Below, piece after piece: positions 17,693-26,593 of a stretch of DNA of 64,000 nucleotides. Below the pieces are notes generated by a model that saw only the letters and a list, made by a program, of their open reading frames with translations, was not told where the DNA came from and ran no database searches. The stretch's first letter is position 1. Each line of letters starts with the position of its first letter. Location: assembly GCA_934247935.1 (NCBI GenBank), contig CAKQKE010000001.1, positions 62,001 through 126,000 on the forward strand. Direction: 5' to 3'. The translations under genes were made by a program, and so were the position numbers. This stretch comes from an uncultured Clostridia bacterium (lineage in GTDB: Bacteria; Bacillota; Clostridia; Christensenellales; Borkfalkiaceae).

Positions 17693-18604
17693 TTAAGGGT
17701 TAAAGCGTTTAAAATTTTTGCACCGCGCGTACTCGGCGTAATCGTCCATACCGTAAAGTCCGCCCGGCATATGTGCGATAAATTTTGCGATATTAAGCGC
17801 AGAGCGTGCAAAAAGGTTGCGACTTAGCGCGGTGTGTTTTACAGAAATAATTTCGTCGCTACTCATAAAAAGAACCTCGTGTTCGCCGAAAATTCCGCCG
17901 CCGCGCACCGAGTGGACGGGTATGCCGTTTATTTTTTCGCCAAAACGTCCCGTTTTGGCGTTTAGGTCGGTCAGGTTGCTGTCGTGATTGTTTTTAAGGT
18001 TTAAATACGGCGAAATTTCGTTTGCTATTTTTATCGCCGTGCCGGACGGGGCGTCTTTCTTTTTGTTGTGGTGTTTTTCGATTATTTCGACGTCAGAATC
18101 AAAGAAGTTATCGCAAATTTTTTGGCAAGCGTTTATTAAAGAATATATGCCTAAAGACAAATTTTGCGAATAAAAAACCGGTATTTTTTCGCTGTAAAAT
18201 TTAATGATTTCAAAATCATTTTCGCTGTATCCCGTGGTTGCGAGCAAAAGTGCCGACTTGTGTTTTTCGGCAAATAAAAGCAAGTCTTTAAGCGCAGACG
18301 GAGAAGAAAAATCGATTATTACGTCAACCGTTGATTTTTCTTTTTCAAAAGGTAAATTAATTTTATCAAAACTATCGAAAACGGGCACGATTTTATTGCT
18401 GTTGTTAAAGTTGCCGTCAAAATTTTTATTGCCGATATTTTTATTTCCGCGCGAAAGCCCGTCTAAAAACCCGCCCGAAAGGGTATTTTCGCCGCTTTTT
18501 TTGTCCACACCAAATATTATTTTAAAATCATCGTCGTTTTCGGCTATGCTAAAAACGGCGTTTCCCATTTTGCCGCAAATTCCGCAAATCGCAAGATTAA
18601 TCAT
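17693..18604 (-). CDS. dapB: 4-hydroxy-tetrahydrodipicolinate reductase
   Basis: 303 residues, about 40-50 longer than usual. It reduces HTPA with NAD(P)H in the DAP/lysine pathway. The N-terminal nucleotide motif is ICGICGKMG (family: GxxGxMG). The catalytic block EKHHNKKKDAPSGTA is intact, and VHSVRGGGIFGEHEV follows. The extra length lies at residues of about 40-75, where an Asn/Lys/Gly-rich stretch replaces a shorter loop. AAGGAG precedes the ATG. It is the last gene of asd-dapA-dapB. Confidence 0.95.
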   Translation of the reverse strand: MINLAICGICGKMGNAVFSIAENDDDFKIIFGVDKKSGENTLSGGFLDGLSRGNKNIGNKNFDGNFNNSNKIVPVFDSFDKINLPFEKEKSTVDVIIDFSSPSALKDLLLFAEKHKSALLLATTGYSENDFEIIKFYSEKIPVFYSQNLSLGIYSLINACQKICDNFFDSDVEIIEKHHNKKKDAPSGTAIKIANEISPYLNLKNNHDSNLTDLNAKTGRFGEKINGIPVHSVRGGGIFGEHEVLFMSSDEIISVKHTALSRNLFARSALNIAKFIAHMPGGLYGMDDYAEYARCKNFKRFNP

Positions 18605-18642
18605 AAATTCTCCTTTAATTTTTTAAGTTTTGCCAAAGAAAA

Positions 18643-19545
18643 TCACTGTATATCGTTTTCTTTTAAAATTCCGTGATTTTTCAGTGCTTTTTCTATATGT
18701 TTTTTCACTATTTCGTCGGGAGATGAAAGAGGCGGGCGGCAATCTCCGGCGCAAAGCCCCATCAGATTTGCGGCGTATTTCAGCGGAATGGGGTTTACGT
18801 TTTCAAACAAAACCTCGTTTAAATCGCTTATGTTTTCCGAAAGGTCGAGGCAATCTTTAATTTTTCCATTTTTATATAGGTTATAAATTCGCTTTATCGT
18901 CTCGGGGATAAGGTTCGACGTGACCGAAATGCACCCGTTTGCGCCCTTTAAATAAAGCCTTGCGTTTAAAGCGTCGTCGCCGGAATAAACAGCCGTTTTG
19001 TTTTTCATCATGTCGGCGATTAAACAAGAATTTTCCAGATTGCCGTAAGAAAGTTTGATTCCGCACAGGTTTGGTATAAGCGAAAGGGCAGAAAAAGCGG
19101 ATAAACTCACTTTTACACCCGTGCGCCCGGGCACGTCGTACAAAATCACGTTGTTTTGCGTGCTGTCGCAAATTTTTTCAAAGTGATAAACAAGCCCTTT
19201 TTGCGTGCATTTGTTTACGTAAGGAGTAATTACCAAAAAGTTTTCCGCACCCATATTTTCCGCTCGTTTTAAATTTTTAATCGTTTGAGCGGTGCAGTTG
19301 TTACCCACGCCAACAATAACTGGCAACCCGCCGTTTACCGTCTGCAAAGTAACGTCTAAAATTTTGTCTTTTTCATAAGAAGACAAAGTATACGGCTCGC
19401 CGGTTGTACCAAGCACGACAAGCGCGTCGATTCCGTTTTCGAGTTGTCTTAAAATATTCTTTTTGAGTGAAGAGTAGTTTACCCGGTTGTTTTTTATGGG
19501 TGTAAACAATGCGGTAGCCACTCCTTCGAAAATAATTTTATTCAT
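18643..19545 (-). CDS. dapA: 4-hydroxy-tetrahydrodipicolinate synthase
   Basis: 300 residues from the ATG at 19545, which follows CAAGGAAAA on the minus strand. A longer frame to 19653 is unsupported. It is a TIM-barrel aldolase condensing aspartate semialdehyde with pyruvate. Family blocks are EGVATALFTPI, GTTGEPYTLS, YDVPGRTGV (catalytic Tyr) and GIKLSYG, where the Lys forms the Schiff base with pyruvate. It is flanked by dapB 38 bases downstream and asd 176 bases upstream. Confidence 0.96.
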   Translation of the reverse strand: MNKIIFEGVATALFTPIKNNRVNYSSLKKNILRQLENGIDALVVLGTTGEPYTLSSYEKDKILDVTLQTVNGGLPVIVGVGNNCTAQTIKNLKRAENMGAENFLVITPYVNKCTQKGLVYHFEKICDSTQNNVILYDVPGRTGVKVSLSAFSALSLIPNLCGIKLSYGNLENSCLIADMMKNKTAVYSGDDALNARLYLKGANGCISVTSNLIPETIKRIYNLYKNGKIKDCLDLSENISDLNEVLFENVNPIPLKYAANLMGLCAGDCRPPLSSPDEIVKKHIEKALKNHGILKENDIQ

Positions 19546-19721
19546 TTTTTTCCTTGATTTAAATTTAAAACTAAATGCTAAATATATTATTTCGCGCTGA
19601 AATTTCGCGCCGAACGATTTAATTGTCGCGCGCTTACAAATAAAAAATCGCACACTTTATTTTTCGGCGAACAATCAGAAAATTACGCTGAACGTTTTCC
19701 GCTTGCGGGTTTTAGGAGTAT

Positions 19722-20699
19722 TCAACTGTTTTTCATTAAAAATTTAAGTATTTCCACGGCGTTTGTAGCCGCGCCCCGGCGCAAGTTGTTGGCTACGATC
19801 CACATATTTATTGCATTTTCCCGCGAAAAATCTCTTCTTACCCTCCCGATAAAAATATCGTCCGAATTTACGCAGTCCATTGCGGTGGGGTAATAAGGCG
19901 TTTTCAGTACGTTGACGTTGGGTTTTACAGTCAAATCACAAATAAGTTCGTCCAGATTAAACGGCAGTTCCGTCTCGACGTTTACGCTTATGCTGTGGCA
20001 GTAATACACGGGCACTCGCACGGCGGTGGCGGTAATTTTTATGCTTTCGTCGTGGAGTATTTTTCTCGTCTCGAATACAAGTTTATTTTCTTCCTCGGTA
20101 TAGCCGTCTTTATCGAAATCGCCTATTTGCGGCAGAGCGTTTGAATAAATCCGGTACGGAAATTTTCCGTATTTATAATACATTGCTTCGTCAAGCGCGT
20201 CTATTCCCTTTTTGCCCGCACCCGACACAGATTGCAGGGTGGTAAAAACCAGGCGTTTTATTTTGTATTTGTCGTGCAACGGTTTAAGTGCGTTTACCGC
20301 CTGAATGGTAGAGCAGTTTGGATTTGCTATTATGCCGTTTGAATTTAAGCAGTCATCGTCGTTTATTCCGGCGCACACCAAAGGCACGTCATTTCTCTTT
20401 CTGAAAAACGACGAATTGTCTATTACCGTCGCTCCTTGTTTTACAAAGAGTTCGGCGTATTTCTCGCTTACGGCAGAACCGGCGGCAAATATCGCGTAAT
20501 CGAAACGCTGTTTTTTTACTTCTTCTTCGGTCAACTTCTGAAATACGTGCATTTTACCAAAAAACTCAACTTTAAGCCCTTCGCTTTTTTGAGAAGAAAA
20601 CAAAACGTAATCGCCGCAGATTAAGTTTTCTTCGAGTACGTTTAAAATCGTCCTCCCCACAAGACCGCTTGCGCCCGCAACGGCAATTTTTTTCGACAT
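19722..20699 (-). CDS. asd: Aspartate-semialdehyde dehydrogenase
   Basis: 325 residues from the ATG at 20699, which follows TCGGAGGCG; an in-frame start at 20747 is upstream of that site. It reduces aspartyl phosphate to the semialdehyde, the first step committed here to lysine/DAP. N-terminal VAGASGLVGRTIL binds NADP. The catalytic cysteine is C129 in NPNCST, followed by SVSGAGKKG. Its order with dapA and dapB supplies DAP for peptidoglycan and dipicolinate. No lysine riboswitch was recognised upstream. Confidence 0.96.
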   Translation of the reverse strand: MSKKIAVAGASGLVGRTILNVLEENLICGDYVLFSSQKSEGLKVEFFGKMHVFQKLTEEEVKKQRFDYAIFAAGSAVSEKYAELFVKQGATVIDNSSFFRKRNDVPLVCAGINDDDCLNSNGIIANPNCSTIQAVNALKPLHDKYKIKRLVFTTLQSVSGAGKKGIDALDEAMYYKYGKFPYRIYSNALPQIGDFDKDGYTEEENKLVFETRKILHDESIKITATAVRVPVYYCHSISVNVETELPFNLDELICDLTVKPNVNVLKTPYYPTAMDCVNSDDIFIGRVRRDFSRENAINMWIVANNLRRGAATNAVEILKFLMKNS

Positions 20700-21049
20700 A
20701 AAACGCCTCCGATACAGTATATTCCTGAAAAACGGAAAATAACACATAAAAACCGCATAGTGCCGGACTAACTCATTTAATGAAAATTACCGCCTTTAAT
20801 TGCGGAAATGCTGTCGTATAAATCGCTTTATCATGTTTTTATATGAAAATTTTGTTAAATATTATAAATTTTTATTATTTTATAAATATTTTATTGAAAA
20901 GGTTGAAAATTTATGTTAAAATAAACCGAAAGCGTATATTCCGGCGACAATCGGGCGGACATTGTTTAATTTTTACCGCTTTTTCAGTCGCCGCGCTTAA
21001 AACGCTTTAAAAACAGATTAAATTACGTTTTTAGTATTCGGAGTAAAAA
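20700..21049. other. Divergent intergenic region between asd and the 21050 gene
   Basis: A very AT-rich centre (about 20830-20930) carries the promoter of the plus-strand gene. On the asd side, a CCGC/GGCGG hairpin lies at about 20801-20815, with GGCACTATGCGG further on. No known riboswitch or T-box sequence was recognised. Confidence 0.4.
20894..20922 (+). promoter_or_regulatory. Sigma-A-type promoter for the 21050 gene
   Basis: TTGAAA (20894-20899), a 17-base spacer and TAAAAT (20917-20922). This gives a leader of about 120 bases. Confidence 0.55.
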
Positions 21050-22261
21050 ATGGCAAAGAAAAAAGGTTTTATCGCAAGATACATCGAAGGGCCGGACATA
21101 ACCGAAGAGCAAGCAAGGGCAATGCTCCCCGGCAACAGATGGGAACTCGGCTGGGATATCTTTAAAACAAACTTTACAAAACTCGTACTTTTAAACTTGC
21201 TTGTGCTTTTATTTTGTCTCGTGTCGGTATTCGTGATAATATCGATACCCGCATACGTGCAAATCAACGCCGGGCTTTACCCGTTTTCTCAAAACATAGC
21301 GGTTGGTTATCCCTCTTTCACGCAAAACGTGGGATTGGCTGAAAAAATCAATTTGCAATCGGGTATAATCGCGTTTGCGCTCGTTCCGCTTTCGCTTTTG
21401 GTGGCGATCGGTTTGTCGGGCGGCATGTACGTAATGAGAAACCTCGTCTGGTCTGAGGGAGTGTTTGTAAAAGGCGACTTCTGGACGGGAGTAAAGAAAA
21501 ATTACAAGCAATTTGCAGGCGCGGGTTTGATTTACTCGTTTTTTATGTGCGCTTGCTATATGTCGTTGAATTTTGCCAACGCATATATTGCCGCCAACGA
21601 AGTAAGTTGGTTTATGTCTATATCAAAAGTAGTCACCATTATTTCAATGATTTTCGGCACGATAATGTTTATGTATCAATTATCGTTTGCGGTGACTTAC
21701 AAAATGAAATTTTTCAGACTTATCAAAAACTCGTTTTTCATGGCAATCGCGCTTTTGCCTCAGAACTTGTTTTTCTTGGCGTTTGCGCTGTTACCGATAC
21801 TTTTGCTTTTGATAAATTCGCAAATAATATCGGGACTCGTGCTCGGCATAATCATTATGTTCGGCGCGTCTTATATTTTTTTGGTCTGGTCAAACTATTC
21901 TCAATGGGTATTCGACAAGTTTGTCAACGATAAAGTCCCCGGGGCAAGGAAAAACAGGGGTATTTACCAAAAGGAAAACAAAGAGGGTTATTCTTACAAA
22001 AAGTCCAAACTTAAAAGCAAACACGTCAAACCCATTACCGACGAAGAGGTCACCATTGTCGAACTTCCCGAGACCTTCTCGAGAGCAGACCTTGTAAGGC
22101 TGGAAGAGAGTAAAGAGGCGATGAGACAAGACAGCGACGATTACAGAAAATATGGTCAGTCACGCCCCAAAACCGACGATAAAGGTAAAAAGGAAGATAA
22201 AGAAAGTAACGCCACGACCGAGGCAGATAAAGACGAAAACAAAGGTAAAAACAATGGATAA
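21050..22261 (+). CDS. Polytopic membrane protein with charged C-terminal tail, YesL/DUF624-like
   Basis: 403 residues. The soluble N-terminus holds P-G-N-R-W-E-L-G-W-D-I-F. About five to six hydrophobic segments follow (roughly 45-70, 100-130, 155-180, 195-215, 230-255, 258-285). The end (about 300-403) is long, hydrophilic and Lys/Glu/Asp-rich. The layout, with a conserved F-x-x-N-F near TM1 and a late SNYSQWVFD, recalls the DUF624/YesL group of membrane proteins, which often sit by transporters. The match is weak. The methyltransferase gene downstream overlaps it by 8 bases. GGAG precedes the ATG. Function is unknown. Confidence 0.7.
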   Translation: MAKKKGFIARYIEGPDITEEQARAMLPGNRWELGWDIFKTNFTKLVLLNLLVLLFCLVSVFVIISIPAYVQINAGLYPFSQNIAVGYPSFTQNVGLAEKINLQSGIIAFALVPLSLLVAIGLSGGMYVMRNLVWSEGVFVKGDFWTGVKKNYKQFAGAGLIYSFFMCACYMSLNFANAYIAANEVSWFMSISKVVTIISMIFGTIMFMYQLSFAVTYKMKFFRLIKNSFFMAIALLPQNLFFLAFALLPILLLLINSQIISGLVLGIIIMFGASYIFLVWSNYSQWVFDKFVNDKVPGARKNRGIYQKENKEGYSYKKSKLKSKHVKPITDEEVTIVELPETFSRADLVRLEESKEAMRQDSDDYRKYGQSRPKTDDKGKKEDKESNATTEADKDENKGKNNG

Positions 22262-22988
22262 ACCGTATGGCGCATTGGCTGAATTTTACGAATATTTTAT
22301 TGCGGACTGCGACTATGAAAAATGGTCGCAGTACCTTTTACTTGAAGTAAAAAAGCATTATAGCGGCGGCAATTGCCTCGATATTGCGTGTGGCAGCGGA
22401 TATTTTACACGCGCCTTAAAAAGAGCGGGCTTTGACGTGACGGGTGTCGATATTTCCCCCGAAATGCTTGAAGAAGCGGGTGAAAAAACGCTTAAAGAGG
22501 GTTTGCGCATTGATTACGTTTTGCAGGACATAGTCAACCTGAAAAGCATAAACAAAGTAAATTTCGTCACTTGCATAAACGACGGTTTCAATTATATTCC
22601 GCCTCAGAAATTGGGTAAAGCCTTTAAAAACGTAGCCGCTTGTTTAAAAAAAGGCGGTTTGTTTTTCTTCGATATTTCTTCGGCTTATAAACTTGAAAAT
22701 ATTCTCGGCAACAACATGTTCGGCGAGGACGGCGAAGATGCGAGTTATATGTGGTTCAACGAGTTTTCGGGGGGCAAAGTCACAATGGATTTGGTCGTGT
22801 TTAAACGTGAAAACAACGGCTTGTATTCAAAGAGAGAAGAAACGCACGTTCAATACGCCCACACGCAAGAATTTATCGGGCAAAAACTAAACGAAAACGG
22901 CTTTAAAGTCTTAAAAATTTGCGCTCATTTGGGTCAACCTCTCAAAAACGACAGCGAACGCATAGAATTTATTGCGGTAAAAGAATAA
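22254..22988 (+). CDS. Class I SAM-dependent methyltransferase
   Basis: 244 residues from the ATG at 22254, where MDKPYGALAEFYEYFI is the usual N-terminus of this subfamily. The frame is open to 22152, but that part reads the previous gene out of frame. SAM motif I is CLDIACGSGYF, followed by GVDISPEMLEEA and a motif II/III region GGLFFFDISS. The Y-x-x-F-A-x-x-Y-D-like start suggests a small-molecule or tRNA methylase of the UbiE/CmoA type. The substrate is not identifiable. It overlaps the membrane protein gene, so the two are probably cotranslated. Confidence 0.85.
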   Translation: MDKPYGALAEFYEYFIADCDYEKWSQYLLLEVKKHYSGGNCLDIACGSGYFTRALKRAGFDVTGVDISPEMLEEAGEKTLKEGLRIDYVLQDIVNLKSINKVNFVTCINDGFNYIPPQKLGKAFKNVAACLKKGGLFFFDISSAYKLENILGNNMFGEDGEDASYMWFNEFSGGKVTMDLVVFKRENNGLYSKREETHVQYAHTQEFIGQKLNENGFKVLKICAHLGQPLKNDSERIEFIAVKE

Positions 22989-23055
22989 GTTTCGCCGTAT
23001 TTTAAACGTTATGCGGCATATTTGAGCCGAGCGGCAAAGGAAAAATATAAAAATT

Positions 23056-23913
23056 ATGGGTAAAGTATTAAAAGGATTGGTTTTCGACAATCAGGTGTCG
23101 CTCACAATCATAGACAGCACCGACATAGTAAACAAGGCGATAGGTTTCCACAAACTTACGCCGCTTACGGCGGCTGCGCTCGGCAGGTCGCTTACGGCGT
23201 GCGTTTTTATGTGTTCCACCATGAAAGACGCCGACGACAGACTTTCGGTGACAATCGACGGCGGCGGGGTCGGCGGCAAAATTGTGGTTTGCGGCGATTC
23301 TTCGCTTAAAGTAAGGGGCAGTATAGAAAATCCGTCGGCGACGTTGCCGCCGAATAATAAAGGCAAACTCGACGTTGCGGGGTGCGTCGGTAGTCAAGGC
23401 AAAATCACGGTTGTGCGAGCAAACGGAAATCACACGCCGTACGTGGGCAGTTGCAACATTGTCAGCGGCGAACTTGCAGAAGATTTTGCGGCATATTACG
23501 CTTACAGCGAACAGCAACCCACGGCAATGGCTCTCGGCGTAAGGGTGAATAAAGAAGGTTTGTGTCTCGGCGCAGGCGGAGTGATTTTTCAACCGCTTCC
23601 CGACACTCAAGAGGAAAATATTGTAAAAATCGAGAAAATTTTACCCGACTTAAACGACGTAAGTTATCTTATCGGGACTTTGGGCGCAAAAGGAATAAAA
23701 GACAAATACTTCGCCGGATACGATTTGGAAGAGAGTTTTGCCGAATATAAGTGTATATGTTCGGACGAGTATATCGACAAAATCGTTTTGTCATTGGGCA
23801 AGGCGGAGTGTGAAGACATTTTGAAAAAAGAAGGCAAAATAGAGATATGCTGTCATTTTTGCGACAAAAAATACACATACTCAAAAGAAGATATCGACAA
23901 ACTTTTCGGCTGA
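23056..23913 (+). CDS. hslO: Redox-regulated chaperone Hsp33
   Basis: 285 residues, full length. Hsp33 is inactive when reduced. On oxidation it loses zinc and unfolds to bind misfolded proteins. The zinc cysteines are CIC (in YKCICSDEY) and CHFC (in EICCHFCDKK), the CxC...CxxC pattern. The core contains GGVGGKIVV, VAGCVGSQGKITVV, YYAYSEQQPTA and GAGGVIFQPLPD. AAAGGA lies rather far upstream of the ATG (about 15 bases). Confidence 0.96.
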   Translation: MGKVLKGLVFDNQVSLTIIDSTDIVNKAIGFHKLTPLTAAALGRSLTACVFMCSTMKDADDRLSVTIDGGGVGGKIVVCGDSSLKVRGSIENPSATLPPNNKGKLDVAGCVGSQGKITVVRANGNHTPYVGSCNIVSGELAEDFAAYYAYSEQQPTAMALGVRVNKEGLCLGAGGVIFQPLPDTQEENIVKIEKILPDLNDVSYLIGTLGAKGIKDKYFAGYDLEESFAEYKCICSDEYIDKIVLSLGKAECEDILKKEGKIEICCHFCDKKYTYSKEDIDKLFG

Positions 23914-23984
23914 CGACCTTACGATAAATTAAAAATTAAGGGGTATAAAAGGTCGGGCATTAAAGTTTTTGACAAAGGAAAAAT

Positions 23985-25661
23985 ATGGGAGAAATCATAC
24001 GATTAAACGTTACCGAGAAAAATAAAATCGACGTTGCGTTCGGCAAAATAGAAAACGGAGACGTAATAGGGGGCGTTTCCATGCTTTTAAACGCCGCAAA
24101 CGACGGCGCGTCGGACGAAGTATATTATCATCTCGGTGTGATTTACAACGAAATAGGACTGTACGATTACAGTTTAAACAATTTTTACAGATATCTCGGC
24201 ACGGCAGGCAAGCACGGCAAATGCAGGGCATACAACGGCATTGCGAGTTGTTTCGTTCATCTCGGCAACAACGAATTGGCGAGTTATTATTACGACAGAC
24301 AACTCGACGTTTCAAAGACGTTAGAGTGCGATTTTGAAGACGACATGTACGACTTTTTCGATTTTATGGTCGACAAAACGCGCGACAAAAGCAATTTCAG
24401 AATAATCGACGATGAAGAGGAATATTCAAACGCCTTAATAAACGGTAAAAAACTCATGGCCGACGAAGATTACGACGGCGCGCTTAAAATGCTTGACAGG
24501 GTGCCTATGTCCTCTGAAAGTTATACCGAGGCGGCGACTAACTGCGCGATCTGTTATTTCATGCAAGACAAAATCGACGGGGCTATTTATATACTTCAAG
24601 ACCTGATTGCGGGCGGCAAGGCTGATTTTTCCGCTTATGAAAACATCGTCAATATGCTTTACGCAAGCGACAGAACGGACGAGGCGGAAGCCTACGCAAG
24701 GGAAATGTGCAAAATAAAAACCGACGACTTAAACGACGAAGTCAGGGCGGTGGTCGCGTTGTGCAACTTGTCGATGGATAAAGAAATCGAAAAAAAGACG
24801 GCGGAAATTTTAAAAGACAATCCTTATTTCGTTTCCGTTTATACCGTCAGGGGAATCGCCCTTTACAATCTCGGCAAATATAAAGAAAGTTATAACATTT
24901 TAAGAAAAAATTATTTGCTCACGAGAAACGAAATCGCCTTTCATTATTTGCTTAAAGTGCAAGCGGTAATGGACGGAAAAGCCGAATATACGCCCTTTAA
25001 ATATGCGAGAGATTTTAAAAACGAAGCGTTCGTGCAGAAGGTGGTACGCATAGAAAGTTGGAGCAAAATGCCCCTTTCTGCGCTTAAAAAAGAGAGCAAA
25101 GACGAGTTGTTTTCCACTTGCGAGTGGTGTATCGACGTTCAGTCGCCCACGCTGGTAACTTCCGTTTGCACCGTAATCGCTCGGTTAAACTCGAAAAAAA
25201 CCAACGAATTTTTGGCAAATTTGCTTTGCAGAGTAGATATCGCCGAAAACGCAAAAACGTTTATAATTTACTTGCTTGTAAAAAACGGTTACGACAAAAC
25301 AAAAGGCGTGGTTTTTGCCGATTTATATATGCCGCTCAAATTTTACAAAGCCGAATTCGACGGCGACGACGGCAGATTTTCAGAGGCGTACGCATATGCT
25401 TTCAGCAAAATCGCTCCGCTTGTCGGGGATAAATCGAAAAAATTAAGAGAGTGCGCTTACGAATATTTCAACCGTTTTCACGGCGACGGCATCGACGATA
25501 AAATCGACGGATACCAGTCGCTTGCTACGGCGATAGTGCTTGATGCAGGGCTTAATCCCGTGAAAAACAAAAATTCGCTTTACAAATATTTCGGAGCAAA
25601 CAAAAGTCAGGTTTTACGCTTACAGAAATTGTTTATGGGGGTCGATGATGAAAATAATTGA
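23985..25661 (+). CDS. Tetratricopeptide-repeat protein, function unknown
   Basis: 558 residues, predicted largely alpha-helical. TPR-like units are visible: VYYHLGVIYNEIGLYDYSLNNFYRYL (about 47-72), a second following at about 80-105, DYDGALKMLDRV, CAICYFMQDKIDGAIYILQDL and VRGIALYNLGKYKESYNIL. There is no signal peptide or membrane segment. The last 200 residues look like a helical solenoid without clear repeats. AAAGGA precedes the ATG. It overlaps the next gene by 17 bases, so the two probably act together as scaffold-like proteins. Confidence 0.8.
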   Translation: MGEIIRLNVTEKNKIDVAFGKIENGDVIGGVSMLLNAANDGASDEVYYHLGVIYNEIGLYDYSLNNFYRYLGTAGKHGKCRAYNGIASCFVHLGNNELASYYYDRQLDVSKTLECDFEDDMYDFFDFMVDKTRDKSNFRIIDDEEEYSNALINGKKLMADEDYDGALKMLDRVPMSSESYTEAATNCAICYFMQDKIDGAIYILQDLIAGGKADFSAYENIVNMLYASDRTDEAEAYAREMCKIKTDDLNDEVRAVVALCNLSMDKEIEKKTAEILKDNPYFVSVYTVRGIALYNLGKYKESYNILRKNYLLTRNEIAFHYLLKVQAVMDGKAEYTPFKYARDFKNEAFVQKVVRIESWSKMPLSALKKESKDELFSTCEWCIDVQSPTLVTSVCTVIARLNSKKTNEFLANLLCRVDIAENAKTFIIYLLVKNGYDKTKGVVFADLYMPLKFYKAEFDGDDGRFSEAYAYAFSKIAPLVGDKSKKLRECAYEYFNRFHGDGIDDKIDGYQSLATAIVLDAGLNPVKNKNSLYKYFGANKSQVLRLQKLFMGVDDENN

Positions 25662-26418
25662 CGTTGACAAACTTTTTGAAGAATATTTTACTCAATACGT
25701 AAACAAAAACAAGGGCAAATTCACCGCGGAAGAGTGGGAAGACCGGGTGCCCGTGCTTTACGAAAAATTTTCAAATACCGCCTTTGACGCACTTGACGGA
25801 AAAACGCCAGAAACTTATTATAAAGAGGTTTCGTCAAACGACCTTATTTCGGTTTTTTTAAGCCATATCGAAAAGGGCGTGCCCGTTTCCGACTTTTTAT
25901 TGAGGGAAATTTCAAAAAGGGGCGATACGGAAAAAGTCGTTTCGCTTATAAACGAAAACAATTCCGACGAAATAATATCTTACGCCATTTCCTTTTTAAG
26001 CGATTTGGGCGGAGACAAGGCAAACGAAACTTATTTAAAAGTGCTTAAAGGCAATTTCGCCGACGAGCATAAAGAGCATGCGACCGAACTTTTAAGCGAA
26101 GTCGCCGACAATGTAAAGGAAGAAATACTTTCTTTATACGGCAAAGACGAAACTCTCGACGATTATCTCGTTGAAATCATTTCTAAAATGAAAATCGACG
26201 ACAGGGCGACGAAAATACTTATCGACGGGTTTAATTCTCACCCCGAAAAAACCGCGCTTTACAGTGCGTATCTCGCAAAATACGGCGACGACAGGGCAAT
26301 TCCATACATTTTAAACAGAGTGCAATCCACTGTGGACAAAGCCGACTTAAAAGAGTTGAAATATGCTTTGGACGCATTGGGTTATGAAGGCGGCGAGACG
26401 AATAAAATCGTACATTGA
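25645..26418 (+). CDS. Alpha-solenoid (HEAT-like) protein paired with the TPR protein
   Basis: 257 residues starting M-M-K-I-I-D-V-D-K-L-F. Two adjacent ATGs (25645 and 25648) are possible, after GGGGGTCG. The sequence is acidic and helical throughout. Short hydrophobic-patterned repeats (EIISYAISFLSDLGGDKANETYL, KEEILSLYGKDETLDDYLVEIISKM, KTALYSAYLAKYGDDRAIPYIL) look like HEAT or PBS-lyase-type repeats, with G-D-x-R-A-I-P-Y in the last. No catalytic motif is visible. The overlap with the TPR gene suggests coupled translation and a joint role. Confidence 0.75.
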   Translation: MMKIIDVDKLFEEYFTQYVNKNKGKFTAEEWEDRVPVLYEKFSNTAFDALDGKTPETYYKEVSSNDLISVFLSHIEKGVPVSDFLLREISKRGDTEKVVSLINENNSDEIISYAISFLSDLGGDKANETYLKVLKGNFADEHKEHATELLSEVADNVKEEILSLYGKDETLDDYLVEIISKMKIDDRATKILIDGFNSHPEKTALYSAYLAKYGDDRAIPYILNRVQSTVDKADLKELKYALDALGYEGGETNKIVH

Positions 26419-26554
26419 AAAATTATTGAAACGACAAACAAACTCGCCCGCAAAAACCTGAAACAAAATCGTCAACCTGAAACACGGATACAAAACGAAA
26501 TCCGGCAATCGGCGCGGCGAACGAAAACGACGAAATAATTTATTGAATCATTAA

Positions 26555-26593
26555 AAAAATAAAGACTTCATATCAATAAGGTATGAGGCCTTT
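26555..26593 (+). promoter_or_regulatory. Hairpin covering the start of the YkvI-like gene
   Basis: AAAGACTTCATA (26561-26572) pairs with TATGAGGCCTTT (26582-26593) with one mismatch and one wobble, and an AT-rich tail follows. The ATG at 26583 lies in the 3' arm. It may be a terminator for the upstream pair, a translation block, or both. Confidence 0.45.

Noticed and set aside
20700..21000. Lysine riboswitch upstream of asd-dapA-dapB
   Set aside because: Neither the conserved core nor the expected helices were recognised on the minus strand. Only a short CCGC/GGCGG hairpin is visible.
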